The notes under the pieces were generated by a model that saw only the letters and a program-made list of their open reading frames with translations, was not told the DNA's origin and did no database searches. From positions 124,001 to 188,000 of the forward strand of contig NZ_JABMCB010000201.1 in the NCBI RefSeq assembly GCF_013359935.1: 64,000 nucleotides of DNA, read 5' to 3'. This document shows, one piece after another, positions 1-8,096 of the stretch. The first letter of the stretch is position 1; the number at the start of each line of letters is the position of its first letter. The DNA is from Paenibacillus xylanilyticus. GTDB lineage: Bacteria > Bacillota > Bacilli > Paenibacillales > Paenibacillaceae. Position numbers and translations under genes: made by a program.

Positions 1-96
1 GAGGAGCAGGATATCGTTACGATTGTAGCGGAGGCCGTAGCGCAAGGGCAGCATTCACAGCAGGGCAATGAACAGGGAGGGGCGGGGCATGAGTAA
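1..96 (+). CDS. C-terminal end of an upstream gene, probably a GntR-family (YtrA-type) regulator; 5' part outside the window
   Basis: An open frame runs from base 1 to the TAA at 94-96 and reads EEQDIVTIVAEAVAQG followed by a Gln/Gly-rich tail. The ABC ATPase gene starts inside it (ATG at 89, overlap ATGAGTAA), so the two are translationally coupled. Short GntR regulators of the YtrA type often end in such a helix and often precede an ABC ATPase plus membrane protein, as in the ytr operon. The family call is inferred from context and this short tail only. Confidence 0.5.
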   Translation, partial: EEQDIVTIVAEAVAQGQHSQQGNEQGGAGHE

Positions 97-787
97 CATC
101 CTTGAATTGAATCACGTTAGCAAAATGTATGGCGGCAAGAAGGCTCTAAGCGATGTTACACTTGCCATCGCTCCGGGCAGAATTGTGGGACTGCTCGGAA
201 GTAACGGCAGCGGCAAGAGCACCCTCATGAAGCTGGTTGCGGGTTTGCTGCATCCTACGAGTGGAACCATTCAGATTACGGGTAAACCGGTTGGACTTGA
301 GACCAAGTCACTCGTTTCTTTTATGCCGGATCGCCCATTGACCGAGAAATGGATGAAGGTTCGTGATGCCATCGCATACTACCGCGATTTCTATGCTGAT
401 TTTGATGAAGTGAAGGCCAGGGAAATGCTTGATTTCATGAAGCTTGCAGAGGGTGACAAGGTACGGCATTTATCCAAAGGCATGAACGAAAGACTTCAAC
501 TAACACTAGCTCTTTCCCGCAAGGCTCGTCTGTACTTACTGGATGAACCTATTGGAGGTGTCGATCCGGTTGCCCGCGGCAAGATTCTGGATGCCATCGT
601 GAAATTTTACGACGAAGACAGCAGCCTCATTATTTCCACCCATCTTGTGACGGATATTGAGCGGATTTTCGATGAAGTCATTTTCATTCGTGAGGGCGAG
701 AAAGTGATGCAGGAAGAGGTAGAGACGCTTCGCCTGAAATACGGTAAAAGTGTGGATGAAATGTTCAAGGAGGTTTATGCGGAATGA
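89..787 (+). CDS. ABC transporter ATP-binding protein
   Basis: This is a 232-residue single ABC ATPase domain. Visible motifs are Walker A GSNGSGKST near residue 40, signature LSKGMNERLQL near 130 (a divergent LSGGQ), Walker B LYLLDEP near 150, and a switch His in ISTHLV. I chose ATG 89 because the purine-rich gggagggg precedes it and it overlaps the upstream stop by 8 bases; an ATG at 68 in the same frame lacks a ribosome binding site. It overlaps the membrane gene by ATGA. It should power the transporter made with that partner. The substrate is unknown; relatives are often linked to cell-wall antibiotic stress. Confidence 0.9.
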   Translation: MSNILELNHVSKMYGGKKALSDVTLAIAPGRIVGLLGSNGSGKSTLMKLVAGLLHPTSGTIQITGKPVGLETKSLVSFMPDRPLTEKWMKVRDAIAYYRDFYADFDEVKAREMLDFMKLAEGDKVRHLSKGMNERLQLTLALSRKARLYLLDEPIGGVDPVARGKILDAIVKFYDEDSSLIISTHLVTDIERIFDEVIFIREGEKVMQEEVETLRLKYGKSVDEMFKEVYAE

Positions 788-1524
788 TGACATTGTTGAA
801 GTATGATTTTAGAAGAAATATAAGCAGCCTGCTGGCTGGGCTGGCGATCCTGATTGTCATTCAGATCGTTCTGGTATCATTCCTTCCTGAAGTGGAGTCA
901 GGCATTCTGGCTATAGTAGCCTACATCGGCATAGGCGTGGCCCTGTTTGTGAAAATGATTAAAACCTACTGGTCCAACATCCGAGCCTACAATCGGCGGC
1001 TTGTACCCGTGTCGGAATTATCCCATGTGATCTCTCCACTTTTGTTTGGAACGATCTGCGGATTGGCATTGTTCGCTGTGGGGGTACTCCATTTCACCAT
1101 CTATAATGCCGCATACCCGGGTTCACAGGTCGCAAGTTATATCGAGATTATCAACATTGGAATTTCGGATGTAGCAACGGGTGTCCTGTTTGCCTGGTGG
1201 ACTGCGATGTTCATGGCCGTTACCATCTTTTTGTCGATCTCCATTGGTGGAAGCTTCCGCTTCAAAGGCGGACCTTGGATTGGCATTGTTTCATTTTTCA
1301 TCCTGAGCACCCTGGTAAGCTGGCTGGATAATCTCATTTTCTCCGGACGGATTGATCCGATGGACGTTTTCCAGGTTACCGAGAGCGATACCGAAATTTC
1401 GTTTACCTCCAGCATGTTCGAATGGTCTGGTGCCGTGTATGCGCATATTGTGTTCGAAGCTGTGCTCATGGCTCTGTTTATTGCGGCGGCGGTTTATCTG
1501 AACAGCAAAAAGGTAGAGGTTTAG
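784..1524 (+). CDS. ABC transporter membrane subunit (permease-like)
   Basis: This 246-residue protein has about six hydrophobic segments, near residues 15-35, 38-60, 78-103, 130-155, 162-185 and 215-240, and no soluble domain. It starts on the ATG that overlaps the ATPase stop (ATGA), so it is translationally coupled. It is the expected membrane partner of the preceding ATPase in a GntR-ATPase-permease operon. No substrate can be read from the sequence. A terminator follows at 1603-1630. Confidence 0.8.
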   Translation: MMTLLKYDFRRNISSLLAGLAILIVIQIVLVSFLPEVESGILAIVAYIGIGVALFVKMIKTYWSNIRAYNRRLVPVSELSHVISPLLFGTICGLALFAVGVLHFTIYNAAYPGSQVASYIEIINIGISDVATGVLFAWWTAMFMAVTIFLSISIGGSFRFKGGPWIGIVSFFILSTLVSWLDNLIFSGRIDPMDVFQVTESDTEISFTSSMFEWSGAVYAHIVFEAVLMALFIAAAVYLNSKKVEV

Positions 1525-1602
1525 ACCACCAATTCATTCTTAAGTTAGCACATCTGTCAGATGGATCAGAGGATTGGTTATACTCCAGGCAGCACAGCTG
1601 AA

Positions 1603-1630
1603 ACGGGCGATCACGATCGCTCGTTTTTTT
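1603..1630 (+). terminator. Rho-independent terminator of the ABC operon
   Basis: A stem with arms 1603-1612 and 1615-1624 (core GCGATC/GATCGC, one G-T pair) is followed by a run of seven T. Confidence 0.8.
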
Positions 1631-1752
1631 ATGGTCTGGAAGCTGGGAATTCTCCACGTTATGAAGCCTTTTCCAGTTCGCATACGTAAATAGAGATATA
1701 ATGTGTGCTTTATGCCGGAGCAGGTTTAATTTGAGTAAAAGGGGAGGATGTC

Positions 1753-2241
1753 ATGGAGCTGTATTTCAGGGACAACTTTTTCAACGCAGGCTACACCGAA
1801 ATCATGACTCAGGATCAGGAGCAGGCAGGACATTTGGATTTGAAAAGTGCATTTGGCACATCGATCGATGTGTTCGATCCAGCGGGGCTGACCTGCAGCG
1901 GTCAATTCCGCATGTTAAGCAATCGCTGGGAAATAACCTCAGCGGATGGAGGACAAATGGGTGTCTTACGAGCCAGAATGAGCTTTTTCAGCAAAAGGTA
2001 TGAATATGATGCGGGACCACGAGGTGTGTATGAGGTAACCGCCCCGGCATTTTCTCAGGAATATGACATTACCGGGATGGGCGGCAGAACGGTGGCAAGC
2101 TTTAGACGTACAAGCGGCTGGTTCAGTTCGGGAGCTTTTGTACTAAATAATGAGTCTGATCAGCTGGAATCCTATGAATTGATAGCCGTCGTTATGGGTG
2201 TGCATGCGATTAACAAAAGACGGAATTCAGCCGCCACATAG
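1753..2241 (+). CDS. tubby/LURP-one-like beta-rich protein, function unknown
   Basis: This is a soluble 162-residue protein with no signal peptide or membrane segment. It is rich in alternating strand-like stretches with repeated G/D turns (YFRDNFFNAGYTEIM; WEITSADGGQMG; YDITGMGGRTVAS) and resembles the LURP-one/tubby C-terminal fold (B. subtilis YxjI group). The start at ATG 1753 has GGGAGG five bases upstream. A TATAAT at 1697-1702 may be its -10 element. It is a single-gene unit closed by a strong hairpin. The fold is inferred from the residue pattern and the function is not known. Confidence 0.7.
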   Translation: MELYFRDNFFNAGYTEIMTQDQEQAGHLDLKSAFGTSIDVFDPAGLTCSGQFRMLSNRWEITSADGGQMGVLRARMSFFSKRYEYDAGPRGVYEVTAPAFSQEYDITGMGGRTVASFRRTSGWFSSGAFVLNNESDQLESYELIAVVMGVHAINKRRNSAAT

Positions 2242-2250
2242 ATCATATTA

Positions 2251-2280
2251 ACCAACCCGAACCAGATGGTTCGGGTTGGT
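2251..2280. terminator. Bidirectional terminator, 13-bp perfect stem
   Basis: Perfect arms 2251-2263 and 2268-2280 (ACCAACCCGAACC and its complement) with a 4-base loop lie between two convergent genes. The T content on the plus side is weak. Confidence 0.7.
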
Positions 2281-2284
2281 GTTG

Positions 2285-3133
2285 TTATGGGGTTATTCGC
2301 ATCACGTGAGCCGGTTCAGACCTCACTTCTGGCTCCGGATCTGCATAGCGGGCAAGCACCTTGGCAGCGGTCTCGGACATGCGCTTTCGAAGCGCCGCAT
2401 TCTCTACAATTCGAACCCGTTTGCCCAGAAAACGCATTTTGGACAGCACATAATCCATTTCACTCCGGGGAATCGTCAGCTCAATCCGGTAAGAACGCTG
2501 TGCTTCCACGTACTCAACCTGTTTCTCGAAGCAGGAGAAGGCATATAGAATTCGCGACAGTTCCTGGTTGAATTCAGGCAGCACTTCAATCGTGACCGTT
2601 GTCTTTCGTTTCTCGGTCAAAATAGGAATCAGTGCGATGTATTGCGACAGACTTTCCGGTTCGATGTGCTGTGGCTCCGCAGTGATCATGTTGCGCAGCT
2701 TGGTTGACATCAGCTTGCCGAAGCGGGGAGCGTACCAGAGCACGTACCATTCTTTTTTGACCATGGAATATTCAAGCTTATAAGGGAACCCGAATTGATC
2801 CTGAATGATTTGCCCATTGCGGACCCGCCCCGTCAGACGAAAGCCCTGCTGATGCATAATGATCTTTCGCAATGGTTTGAGCAGGGGATGGGAGACGCTG
2901 TTTTCTTCACTCTTCGCTTTTTCGGTCAAGTACTCCTGCAGGTTCAGATCCTGCTCCATATCCAGCATATCTTGCAGTTTGCTGTACGTGGAAGGGGTCA
3001 ATGCTTCCTGGGCAGCCGTGTGATTCAGCATCATTCGGAGCCAGGACCGTTCCTGCGAAGTCCAGGTGAAGAGTCCAGTCTCATTCAATCTCGTCATGAT
3101 CTGATAGTTGAACATCTTCTCGAACAGATTCAT
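2285..3133 (-). CDS. WYL-domain transcriptional regulator (second of a pair)
   Basis: This roughly 282-residue protein has a WYL-type core with KLEYSMVKKEWYVLWYA near residue 120 and a typical WYL C-terminal extension (SRILYAFSCFEKQVEY, then VLSKMRFLGKRVRIVENAALRKRM). It lacks an obvious full winged-helix domain at its N-terminus, so it may act with the upstream partner. WYL proteins are ligand- or nucleic-acid-responsive regulators, often of DNA damage, defence or RNA-repair loci. The start is uncertain: ATG 3133 has GGAGA 12 bases upstream, and a TTG at 3145 lies too close to the same site. Either start overlaps the first WYL gene, so the pair is one operon. Confidence 0.85.
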   Translation of the reverse strand: MNLFEKMFNYQIMTRLNETGLFTWTSQERSWLRMMLNHTAAQEALTPSTYSKLQDMLDMEQDLNLQEYLTEKAKSEENSVSHPLLKPLRKIIMHQQGFRLTGRVRNGQIIQDQFGFPYKLEYSMVKKEWYVLWYAPRFGKLMSTKLRNMITAEPQHIEPESLSQYIALIPILTEKRKTTVTIEVLPEFNQELSRILYAFSCFEKQVEYVEAQRSYRIELTIPRSEMDYVLSKMRFLGKRVRIVENAALRKRMSETAAKVLARYADPEPEVRSEPAHVMRITP

Positions 3134-4436
3134 AATATTGCGCAATCTCCTTCCATTCCTTGATCATCTCCTGACGCAGCCTATGAGGTGCGATGACCTC
3201 GCAGCTTGAGCCGAAGCTCCGAAGCCACGGCTTAATCTCCGTTGTACCATTCACCCGGATTTCATACAGAAAGGTGTGATCCGTTTCGGGTGTAATCGTG
3301 CCCCACTGGCCTTGCAGACGCACCCGATCCAGAATGAAGTTGCGCTGACCGCTCTCGGGATGAAAAAAACGGACTTGAACCGTTACCGTGTTCGCCGTAT
3401 CCACCAGCCAGCTGTACCGGCTGGCCTCAGCCCATTGCTGTTTGAGTTCAAGCATATACGCTGCGTCGACCGCATCCAGTTCCTCCATCTGCGTAATGCC
3501 TTCCATCCGAAACTTCACAAACCCGCGGCGCCCTTGATATCCAATGACATACCAACGGCCATACTGGTGATCATAAACCACTTCGAGCGGAAGAATCCGA
3601 TTGGCGTGTCCGCCGGCTTCCCGTTCAAATCGCGGATTTGTATTCTGCGAGCTGTAGCTGGATGGCTTTTTGGGTGGAAAATAGACAAACTGGACCCGCT
3701 TGCACTGGCGAATGGCACTAAGCAGCGTGTACAAGTGCGCTTCGTCCAGAATGCGGGAATAATAATGGTACTTGTATATAAAAGGTTCAGTGACTTCCTG
3801 CTCGGGATAGCTAGTGGCAATTGCCTTCTTGAGACTGTCTCTTAACAAATATCCCTGTACTGACGGGACTTGGGTATTGGCCATGATGTCTACAAAATCA
3901 TATAACTCCAGCTGCTCCTGGGCCGTTAGTTTGGTGAGGACGTCCTGCTGCAGCATATATCGATAAGGCCTGCCACCTGATTCCTTCCGGATCACGCCGA
4001 CTTCCTCCAGATACTTCAGATCGGTGCGGATCGTTTTTTCGTCAGGCAGTGCCAGTTCCTCGGGCAGATCGGCACAGCAGGCATCCAGCAGTTCCATGGC
4101 GGTCAGTGCGCTGCCTTGCAGCGTATGTAAAATGACGGAAAGTCGCTGAACCTCCGTCTCTTTCATCGATTTGGCACGATAGAGGAACAGCAGCATGGGT
4201 TCTGCAGTTTCACCATACTGAAAACGGACGAGGTCCGTCATCTCTTTACTTGGCTCGGATCCGCTGCGCGGGTCCACAACAGTTTGCATGATTTCTTTTA
4301 ACCTGCGTGTGGTTTTATCGAAGGTATGTACGGAGATGCCAAGTCGTTCGGCATACTGTTTGCGATTGTATGCACCGTTTGTCAGAGACAGCATGCGGAG
4401 AAACTGAATTTCTTTGTCAAAGCTTTCTTTGGCCAT
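3081..4436 (-). CDS. WYL-domain transcriptional regulator with N-terminal HTH (first of a pair)
   Basis: The 451-residue product has an N-terminal HTH (YNRKQYAERLGISVHTFDKTTRRL, residues about 18-45), a second winged-helix-like stretch (DEKTIRTDLKYLEEVGVIRKE, near 130-155), a WYL core (LEVVYDHQYGRWYVIGYQGRR, near 285) and a WYL C-terminal extension. ATG 4436 has GGGAG nine bases upstream. It is divergent from the RlaP-type nucleotidyltransferase across 221 bases, which suggests that it controls that gene. It overlaps the second WYL gene by about 50 bases. The effector is unknown. Confidence 0.88.
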   Translation of the reverse strand: MAKESFDKEIQFLRMLSLTNGAYNRKQYAERLGISVHTFDKTTRRLKEIMQTVVDPRSGSEPSKEMTDLVRFQYGETAEPMLLFLYRAKSMKETEVQRLSVILHTLQGSALTAMELLDACCADLPEELALPDEKTIRTDLKYLEEVGVIRKESGGRPYRYMLQQDVLTKLTAQEQLELYDFVDIMANTQVPSVQGYLLRDSLKKAIATSYPEQEVTEPFIYKYHYYSRILDEAHLYTLLSAIRQCKRVQFVYFPPKKPSSYSSQNTNPRFEREAGGHANRILPLEVVYDHQYGRWYVIGYQGRRGFVKFRMEGITQMEELDAVDAAYMLELKQQWAEASRYSWLVDTANTVTVQVRFFHPESGQRNFILDRVRLQGQWGTITPETDHTFLYEIRVNGTTEIKPWLRSFGSSCEVIAPHRLRQEMIKEWKEIAQYYESVREDVQLSDHDEIE

Positions 4437-4657
4437 GAATCATCACTCCCTGGTGGCCTGGAGTCAGGCAAATAGAATAATGCTATGCTTCTCACTTCTC
4501 GTATCCCTTCATTGTAACAGGAAGAGTGGCTGGTTTCATTTTAAACTTATAAAGGTCGCCATACTTTCGCCATGTTCTTGTATAGATGGGTTAGGCATAA
4601 TGAGGGTATGAAGAGATGTTTGGAAAACAACAGAACAGATGAAGGAGGCAGGCAGAC

Positions 4658-5461
4658 ATGACCCACGTTCATGAAGAAATGAGAGAGACGATTCGGCAGC
4701 AGCTTGCACAGATTGAACAGGAGGAACGGGTGCGCATTATCTATGCCTGCGAGTCAGGCAGTCGAACCTGGGGATTTCCTTCACAGGATAGTGATTATGA
4801 TGTGCGTTTCCTGTATGTGAGACCGCTGGAATGGTACTTGTCGATTGAAGATAAACGGGATGTCATTGAACGGCCGATCAGTGATCAGCTCGATATTAAT
4901 GGTTGGGATCTGAAAAAGGCGCTCAAGCTGTTTCGCAAATCGAATCCACCGCTGCTGGAGTGGCTGCAATCGCCCATTCACTATGACGAAAGGTACAGTG
5001 TGGCAGAACACATTCGTTCATGGTCTCCGCTCACGTTCTCGCCCAAGTCGTGTATGTACCATTATCTGAACATGGCCAAAGGGAACTTTCGGGATTATTT
5101 ACAAGGCGAGCAGGTGAGAATCAAAAAGTACTTCTATGTGCTGCGTCCACTGCTCGCGTGCGGCTGGATCGAACGATATGATGCAATGCCGCCAATGGAG
5201 TTCGATCAGTTGCTTGAGGAGATTATACCTGCCGATACCCTGCTCTATGCAGAAATTCAAGAGCTTTTAAGACGAAAAAGAGCCGGCGAGGAGCTGGATC
5301 TGGAGCCGCAGCTGCCAGCCATTCAATCCTATTTGGCAGAGAAAATTGAGCATTACGAACACATGGCTGCGGCCATGACGAATGAACAGGTAATTCAATA
5401 TGAAGAACTGGATCGCATTTTCCGCTTCGCACTCGAAGAGGTATGGGCGGATGAAGTGTAG
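4658..5461 (+). CDS. RlaP-type predicted nucleotidyltransferase (DNA polymerase beta superfamily)
   Basis: The 267-residue product carries the polymerase-beta nucleotidyltransferase signature near residues 30-50: SGSRTWGFPSQDSDYDVRF, with the GS helix and the DxD metal ligands. INGWDLKKALKLFRKSNPPLLEWL and the helical C-terminal half match the COG3541/RlaP family, which Burroughs and Aravind linked to RNA ligase-based RNA repair. ATG 4658 has AAGGAGG nine bases upstream. Immediately after its TAG stop, in the same frame, lies a fragment of a Pnkp RNA ligase, which supports the RNA-repair reading. The biochemical reaction of RlaP is not established to my knowledge. Confidence 0.87.
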   Translation: MTHVHEEMRETIRQQLAQIEQEERVRIIYACESGSRTWGFPSQDSDYDVRFLYVRPLEWYLSIEDKRDVIERPISDQLDINGWDLKKALKLFRKSNPPLLEWLQSPIHYDERYSVAEHIRSWSPLTFSPKSCMYHYLNMAKGNFRDYLQGEQVRIKKYFYVLRPLLACGWIERYDAMPPMEFDQLLEEIIPADTLLYAEIQELLRRKRAGEELDLEPQLPAIQSYLAEKIEHYEHMAAAMTNEQVIQYEELDRIFRFALEEVWADEV

Positions 5462-5782
5462 GCAGAAGGACATGAAGGCATAGTAATCAAACCGGAAACG
5501 TTCCGCGCCTGGAATGGGAACAAAATGATCCAGCCTGAGATTAAAGTACGAGGTCGTGCATATTTGCACATCATCTATGGGATGGATTACCTGGAACCCG
5601 ACAAATTGTCCCGGCTCAGTAAACGCAAAACGTCCAAAAAAGAACGTCATGCCCTGATGGAAAGCGCACTTGGGATGGAGGGGATTGAGCGTTTTGTACG
5701 CAGGGAGCCTGTGGAGCGGGTTCATGAATGTGTGCTTGCGACACTCTCTCTGGAGTCCGAAAAGGTCGATCCTCGATTGTAA
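5462..5782 (+). pseudogene. C-terminal remnant of a polynucleotide kinase-phosphatase/RNA ligase (Pnkp)
   Basis: Directly after the RlaP stop, in the same frame, the sequence reads AEGHEGIVIKP, then QPEIKVRGRAYLHIIYG, ALGMEGIERFVRREP and RVHECVLATLSLESEKVDPRL. These match the end of the ligase domain of bacterial Pnkp (roughly 850 residues): nucleotidyltransferase motif V with its Lys, then the conserved VHECVxxxLxLESExVDPRL terminus. The kinase, phosphatase and most of the ligase domain are missing, and the fragment begins mid-domain with no start codon or ribosome binding site. The first ATG, at 5525, would give 85 residues. I infer a deletion that joined the end of rlaP to the last tenth of pnkp. 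Confidence 0.75.
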
Positions 5783-5828
5783 TAGAGTTCGAAAAAGCGG
5801 GGAATGCATATTGTATTAGCTAGAAATA

Positions 5829-5872
5829 AGGCAGGTTTGGATGAGATCTAGGCCTGTCTTTCTTTTTATTTG
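5829..5872 (+). terminator. Probable terminator after the rlaP/pnkp remnant
   Basis: The 9-bp arms 5829-5837 and 5851-5859 include G-T pairs and are followed by a T-rich tract. Confidence 0.5.
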
Positions 5873-6027
5873 TAAAAATTTTGCATTTAAGATCATTTGA
5901 ATTAGGAGTCTTAATTTCAATATAACTAACCTAAGCCCTATATCCTTCGCATGTCATCTGGGTAATAATGTTATATATAGCAAGTAGTCATTGGAATCTC
6001 ATAACGTAACGATAGGGGGTAACCTAC

Positions 6028-6279
6028 ATGGCGTCAATGATTCTGCTGGTGAAACAGACGGAGGACGATGAAAAGGTTATTTATCGATTCGGACCCAATG
6101 AGCGGAAGATGGGACTGATTGAAATGAACAAAATCAAGGAAAGCGTGAAGGAATTGGAGCCCGTTCAGGTCGAAGGGGTAAACCCGAGCTTTTTCTTCAA
6201 TCGGGCAGCACAGCGGCTGGTTCGATGTTTATTCAGGGAAGGCGGCAAGTTTCCGGAACGGACAACGTTTGAATCCTAA
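6028..6279 (+). CDS. Conserved hypothetical small protein (83 aa)
   Basis: This is a soluble, charged 83-residue protein without signal or membrane segment. It starts at ATG 6028 behind AGGGGGT. The order of strand-like (MILLVKQTEDDEKVIYRFG) and helical (IEMNKIKESVKELEP, FFFNRAAQRLVRCLF) parts looks like a compact folded domain, and the codon use resembles its neighbours. I do not recognise the family. It stands alone, with a 245-base gap upstream and a bidirectional terminator downstream. Confidence 0.7.
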   Translation: MASMILLVKQTEDDEKVIYRFGPNERKMGLIEMNKIKESVKELEPVQVEGVNPSFFFNRAAQRLVRCLFREGGKFPERTTFES

Positions 6280-6336
6280 TTTTCCTCGGGCTGTGCAGTA
6301 AGAGTTACTCGCACAGATGGCATATGTTGTGACACG

Positions 6337-6383
6337 AAAAAAGTCCAAGCTCATCCGATTTACGGAGCGCATGGACTTTTTTT
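6337..6383. terminator. Bidirectional terminator
   Basis: Arms 6337-6347 (AAAAAAGTCCA) and 6372-6382 have an inner TCCG/CGGA stem. U-tracts on both sides serve the small plus-strand gene and the minus-strand carrier gene. Confidence 0.85.
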
Positions 6384-6388
6384 GTGTA

Positions 6389-7309
6389 TCAAAATGTTTT
6401 GGCAAAAGAAATGAGTGCCGTAATGGTAATGATGTTCAAGAGTGTCGAGATGAGCACCGTCTGAGCGGCAAAGTCAGGTTCGTTGTCATATTCCTCGGCC
6501 AGAATGGACGCATTTACACCGGTAGGCATACCGGATGCAATAATCAGTGCCTGTGCAGCAATCCCCTCCAGACCCAGTAGCAATACAATCGAGATTCCGA
6601 TAGCCGGGCCAATCAGGAGACGCAGAAATGTGCTAATATACACATCAAGACGATACAGCCGAATAGGATATTTTACAATCTGTGCTCCGAGTGTCAGCAG
6701 TGCCACGGCAACCATACTTTGCTGCGCATATGTCAGCGGCATGGAGAGGAACGTAGGCAGCGGCACCTTCCACATGTGGAACAGAATCCCCAGTAAAAGC
6801 GCATAGGGAACCGGCATTTTGAGAAAACCGATAATCACCGCACGGTAGTTACCTTTTAGCTTCGCACCCTGGATGGATAGTACTCCATACGTAAAAGTCA
6901 GCAGGGACTGCAAGGACATGACCAAAGCCTGTATGGAAGAAGCCAGCGGGTCTCCGCGAAATACGAGCGCATTAATCGGCAGACCATAGTTGCCTGCATT
7001 GTCCAGCATAACACTGTTGTTGAAGGCGGCCTTCATGCCTTTGTTCAGCCGAAGTGTACGTGCTAACACGGACCCTACGATGTACAGAATAACTACATAT
7101 ATGGCATAGAAGAGAGTAACAGTCCCGAGCAGTTCACCCGACATATCAGAATGATACATGCTCATAAAGACGGCTGCGGGGGTAATACAATAGAAATTGA
7201 TTTTGGCGAGGGTGTACAAGTCGAGCTTGAACACCTTTTGCATCCAGGACCCGACTCCGATGAGGAGAAAGACGGGCAGGACGACTTCAAGCATGATGTC
7301 TGCTATCAT
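6389..7309 (-). CDS. AEC-family transporter (auxin efflux carrier-like)
   Basis: This is a 306-residue membrane protein with about ten hydrophobic segments. The N-terminus LEVVLPVFLLIGVGSWMQK, the N-box region NSVMLDNAGNYGLPIN near residues 95-110, and the C-terminal ASGMPTGVNASILAEEYD are typical of the AEC family, which exports or imports small organic acids. I chose ATG 7309 because AAGGAAG lies nine bases upstream; the longest frame begins at an unsupported TTG at 7363. It is divergent from the mug gene. The substrate is unknown. Confidence 0.87.
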   Translation of the reverse strand: MIADIMLEVVLPVFLLIGVGSWMQKVFKLDLYTLAKINFYCITPAAVFMSMYHSDMSGELLGTVTLFYAIYVVILYIVGSVLARTLRLNKGMKAAFNNSVMLDNAGNYGLPINALVFRGDPLASSIQALVMSLQSLLTFTYGVLSIQGAKLKGNYRAVIIGFLKMPVPYALLLGILFHMWKVPLPTFLSMPLTYAQQSMVAVALLTLGAQIVKYPIRLYRLDVYISTFLRLLIGPAIGISIVLLLGLEGIAAQALIIASGMPTGVNASILAEEYDNEPDFAAQTVLISTLLNIITITALISFAKTF

Positions 7310-7402
7310 CAGTTCAGCTTCCTTTTTCATGAAAATTTCAGTCCGATTTCGAAAACACTTCAACCATTATATCATTTTATACACCAGGGAGGTCATGTGA
7401 AT

Positions 7403-7909
7403 ATGATTCCAGATCATCTGGATGTTGGGTTATCGATTCTGTTTATCGGATTTAACCCCAGCATTACATCAGGCGAAACCGGTCATCATTATGCCTATAA
7501 AGGCAACCGTTTCTGGCGCATTCTTGAACGTTCCGGTTTGACTCCTCGTTTATATCATCCGGAAGAAGACGGTGAGCTGCTTAAGCTAGGGTATGGATTT
7601 ACCAACATTGTAGCCCGGCCCACTAGAGGTGTGGAAGATATTACACGTGAAGAATATGCGGAAGGACGCCAGATTTTGCGGCAAAAGCTGGAACAATTCC
7701 GACCGGAGGTTGCCTGTTTTGTCGGGAAGGGAGTGTACACCCAGTACAGCAAGCGTGCCAAAGTGGAATGGGGCTTCCAGGACGATCCGGTCGTACCGGA
7801 CATTCAGGAATTCGTTGCACCGTCCTCCAGCGGACTGGTACGCATGTCGATGGATGAGATCGTTGCGATCTACTCACAGCTTAGTGACTTTGTTTCACAG
7901 AAACGATGA
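7403..7909 (+). CDS. mug: Mismatch-specific DNA glycosylase, MUG/TDG family
   Basis: The 168-residue product belongs to the uracil/thymine-DNA glycosylase superfamily. Visible motifs are IGFNPS (active-site loop, GINPG in E. coli Mug), GHHYAYKGNRFWRILERSG, LGYGFTNIVARPTRG and the C-terminal APSSSGLVR in place of the NPSGLS intercalation loop. It removes uracil or ethenocytosine opposite G. ATG 7403 has GGGAGGT nine bases upstream; a GTG at 7397 would be too close. A longer open frame extends upstream but overlaps the divergent carrier gene and its promoter. Confidence 0.9.
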   Translation: MIPDHLDVGLSILFIGFNPSITSGETGHHYAYKGNRFWRILERSGLTPRLYHPEEDGELLKLGYGFTNIVARPTRGVEDITREEYAEGRQILRQKLEQFRPEVACFVGKGVYTQYSKRAKVEWGFQDDPVVPDIQEFVAPSSSGLVRMSMDEIVAIYSQLSDFVSQKR

Positions 7910-7965
7910 GGGTTATAGGCGGGAGAGAGACCGAACAAGATTACTTACTGTGCCAAAGCTTGATG

Positions 7966-8013
7966 AGGATTCGCCCAACCGGCTTTAACCGGATCGGAGC
8001 GAATTCTTTTTTT
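7966..8013 (+). terminator. Terminator of mug
   Basis: The hairpin pairs ATTCGC with GCGAAT and CCGG with CCGG around a CTTTAA loop, followed by seven T. Confidence 0.8.
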
Positions 8014-8096
8014 GGGATAAAGTGAGAAGTTTTGGAAAGTACTTCCGTCTATATAGTACAGAACCATGCATGGAAGCTGTAGAGAAGGGGGATTAC

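Noticed and set aside
1137-1469. Long antisense frames over real genes (here, for example, over the ABC permease gene)
   Set aside because: They are shadows of the coding strand, without ribosome binding sites or plausible composition.
5525-5782. Treating the 85-codon frame as an independent small gene
   Set aside because: The similarity to Pnkp begins upstream of its first ATG and there is no ribosome binding site, so it is a gene remnant.
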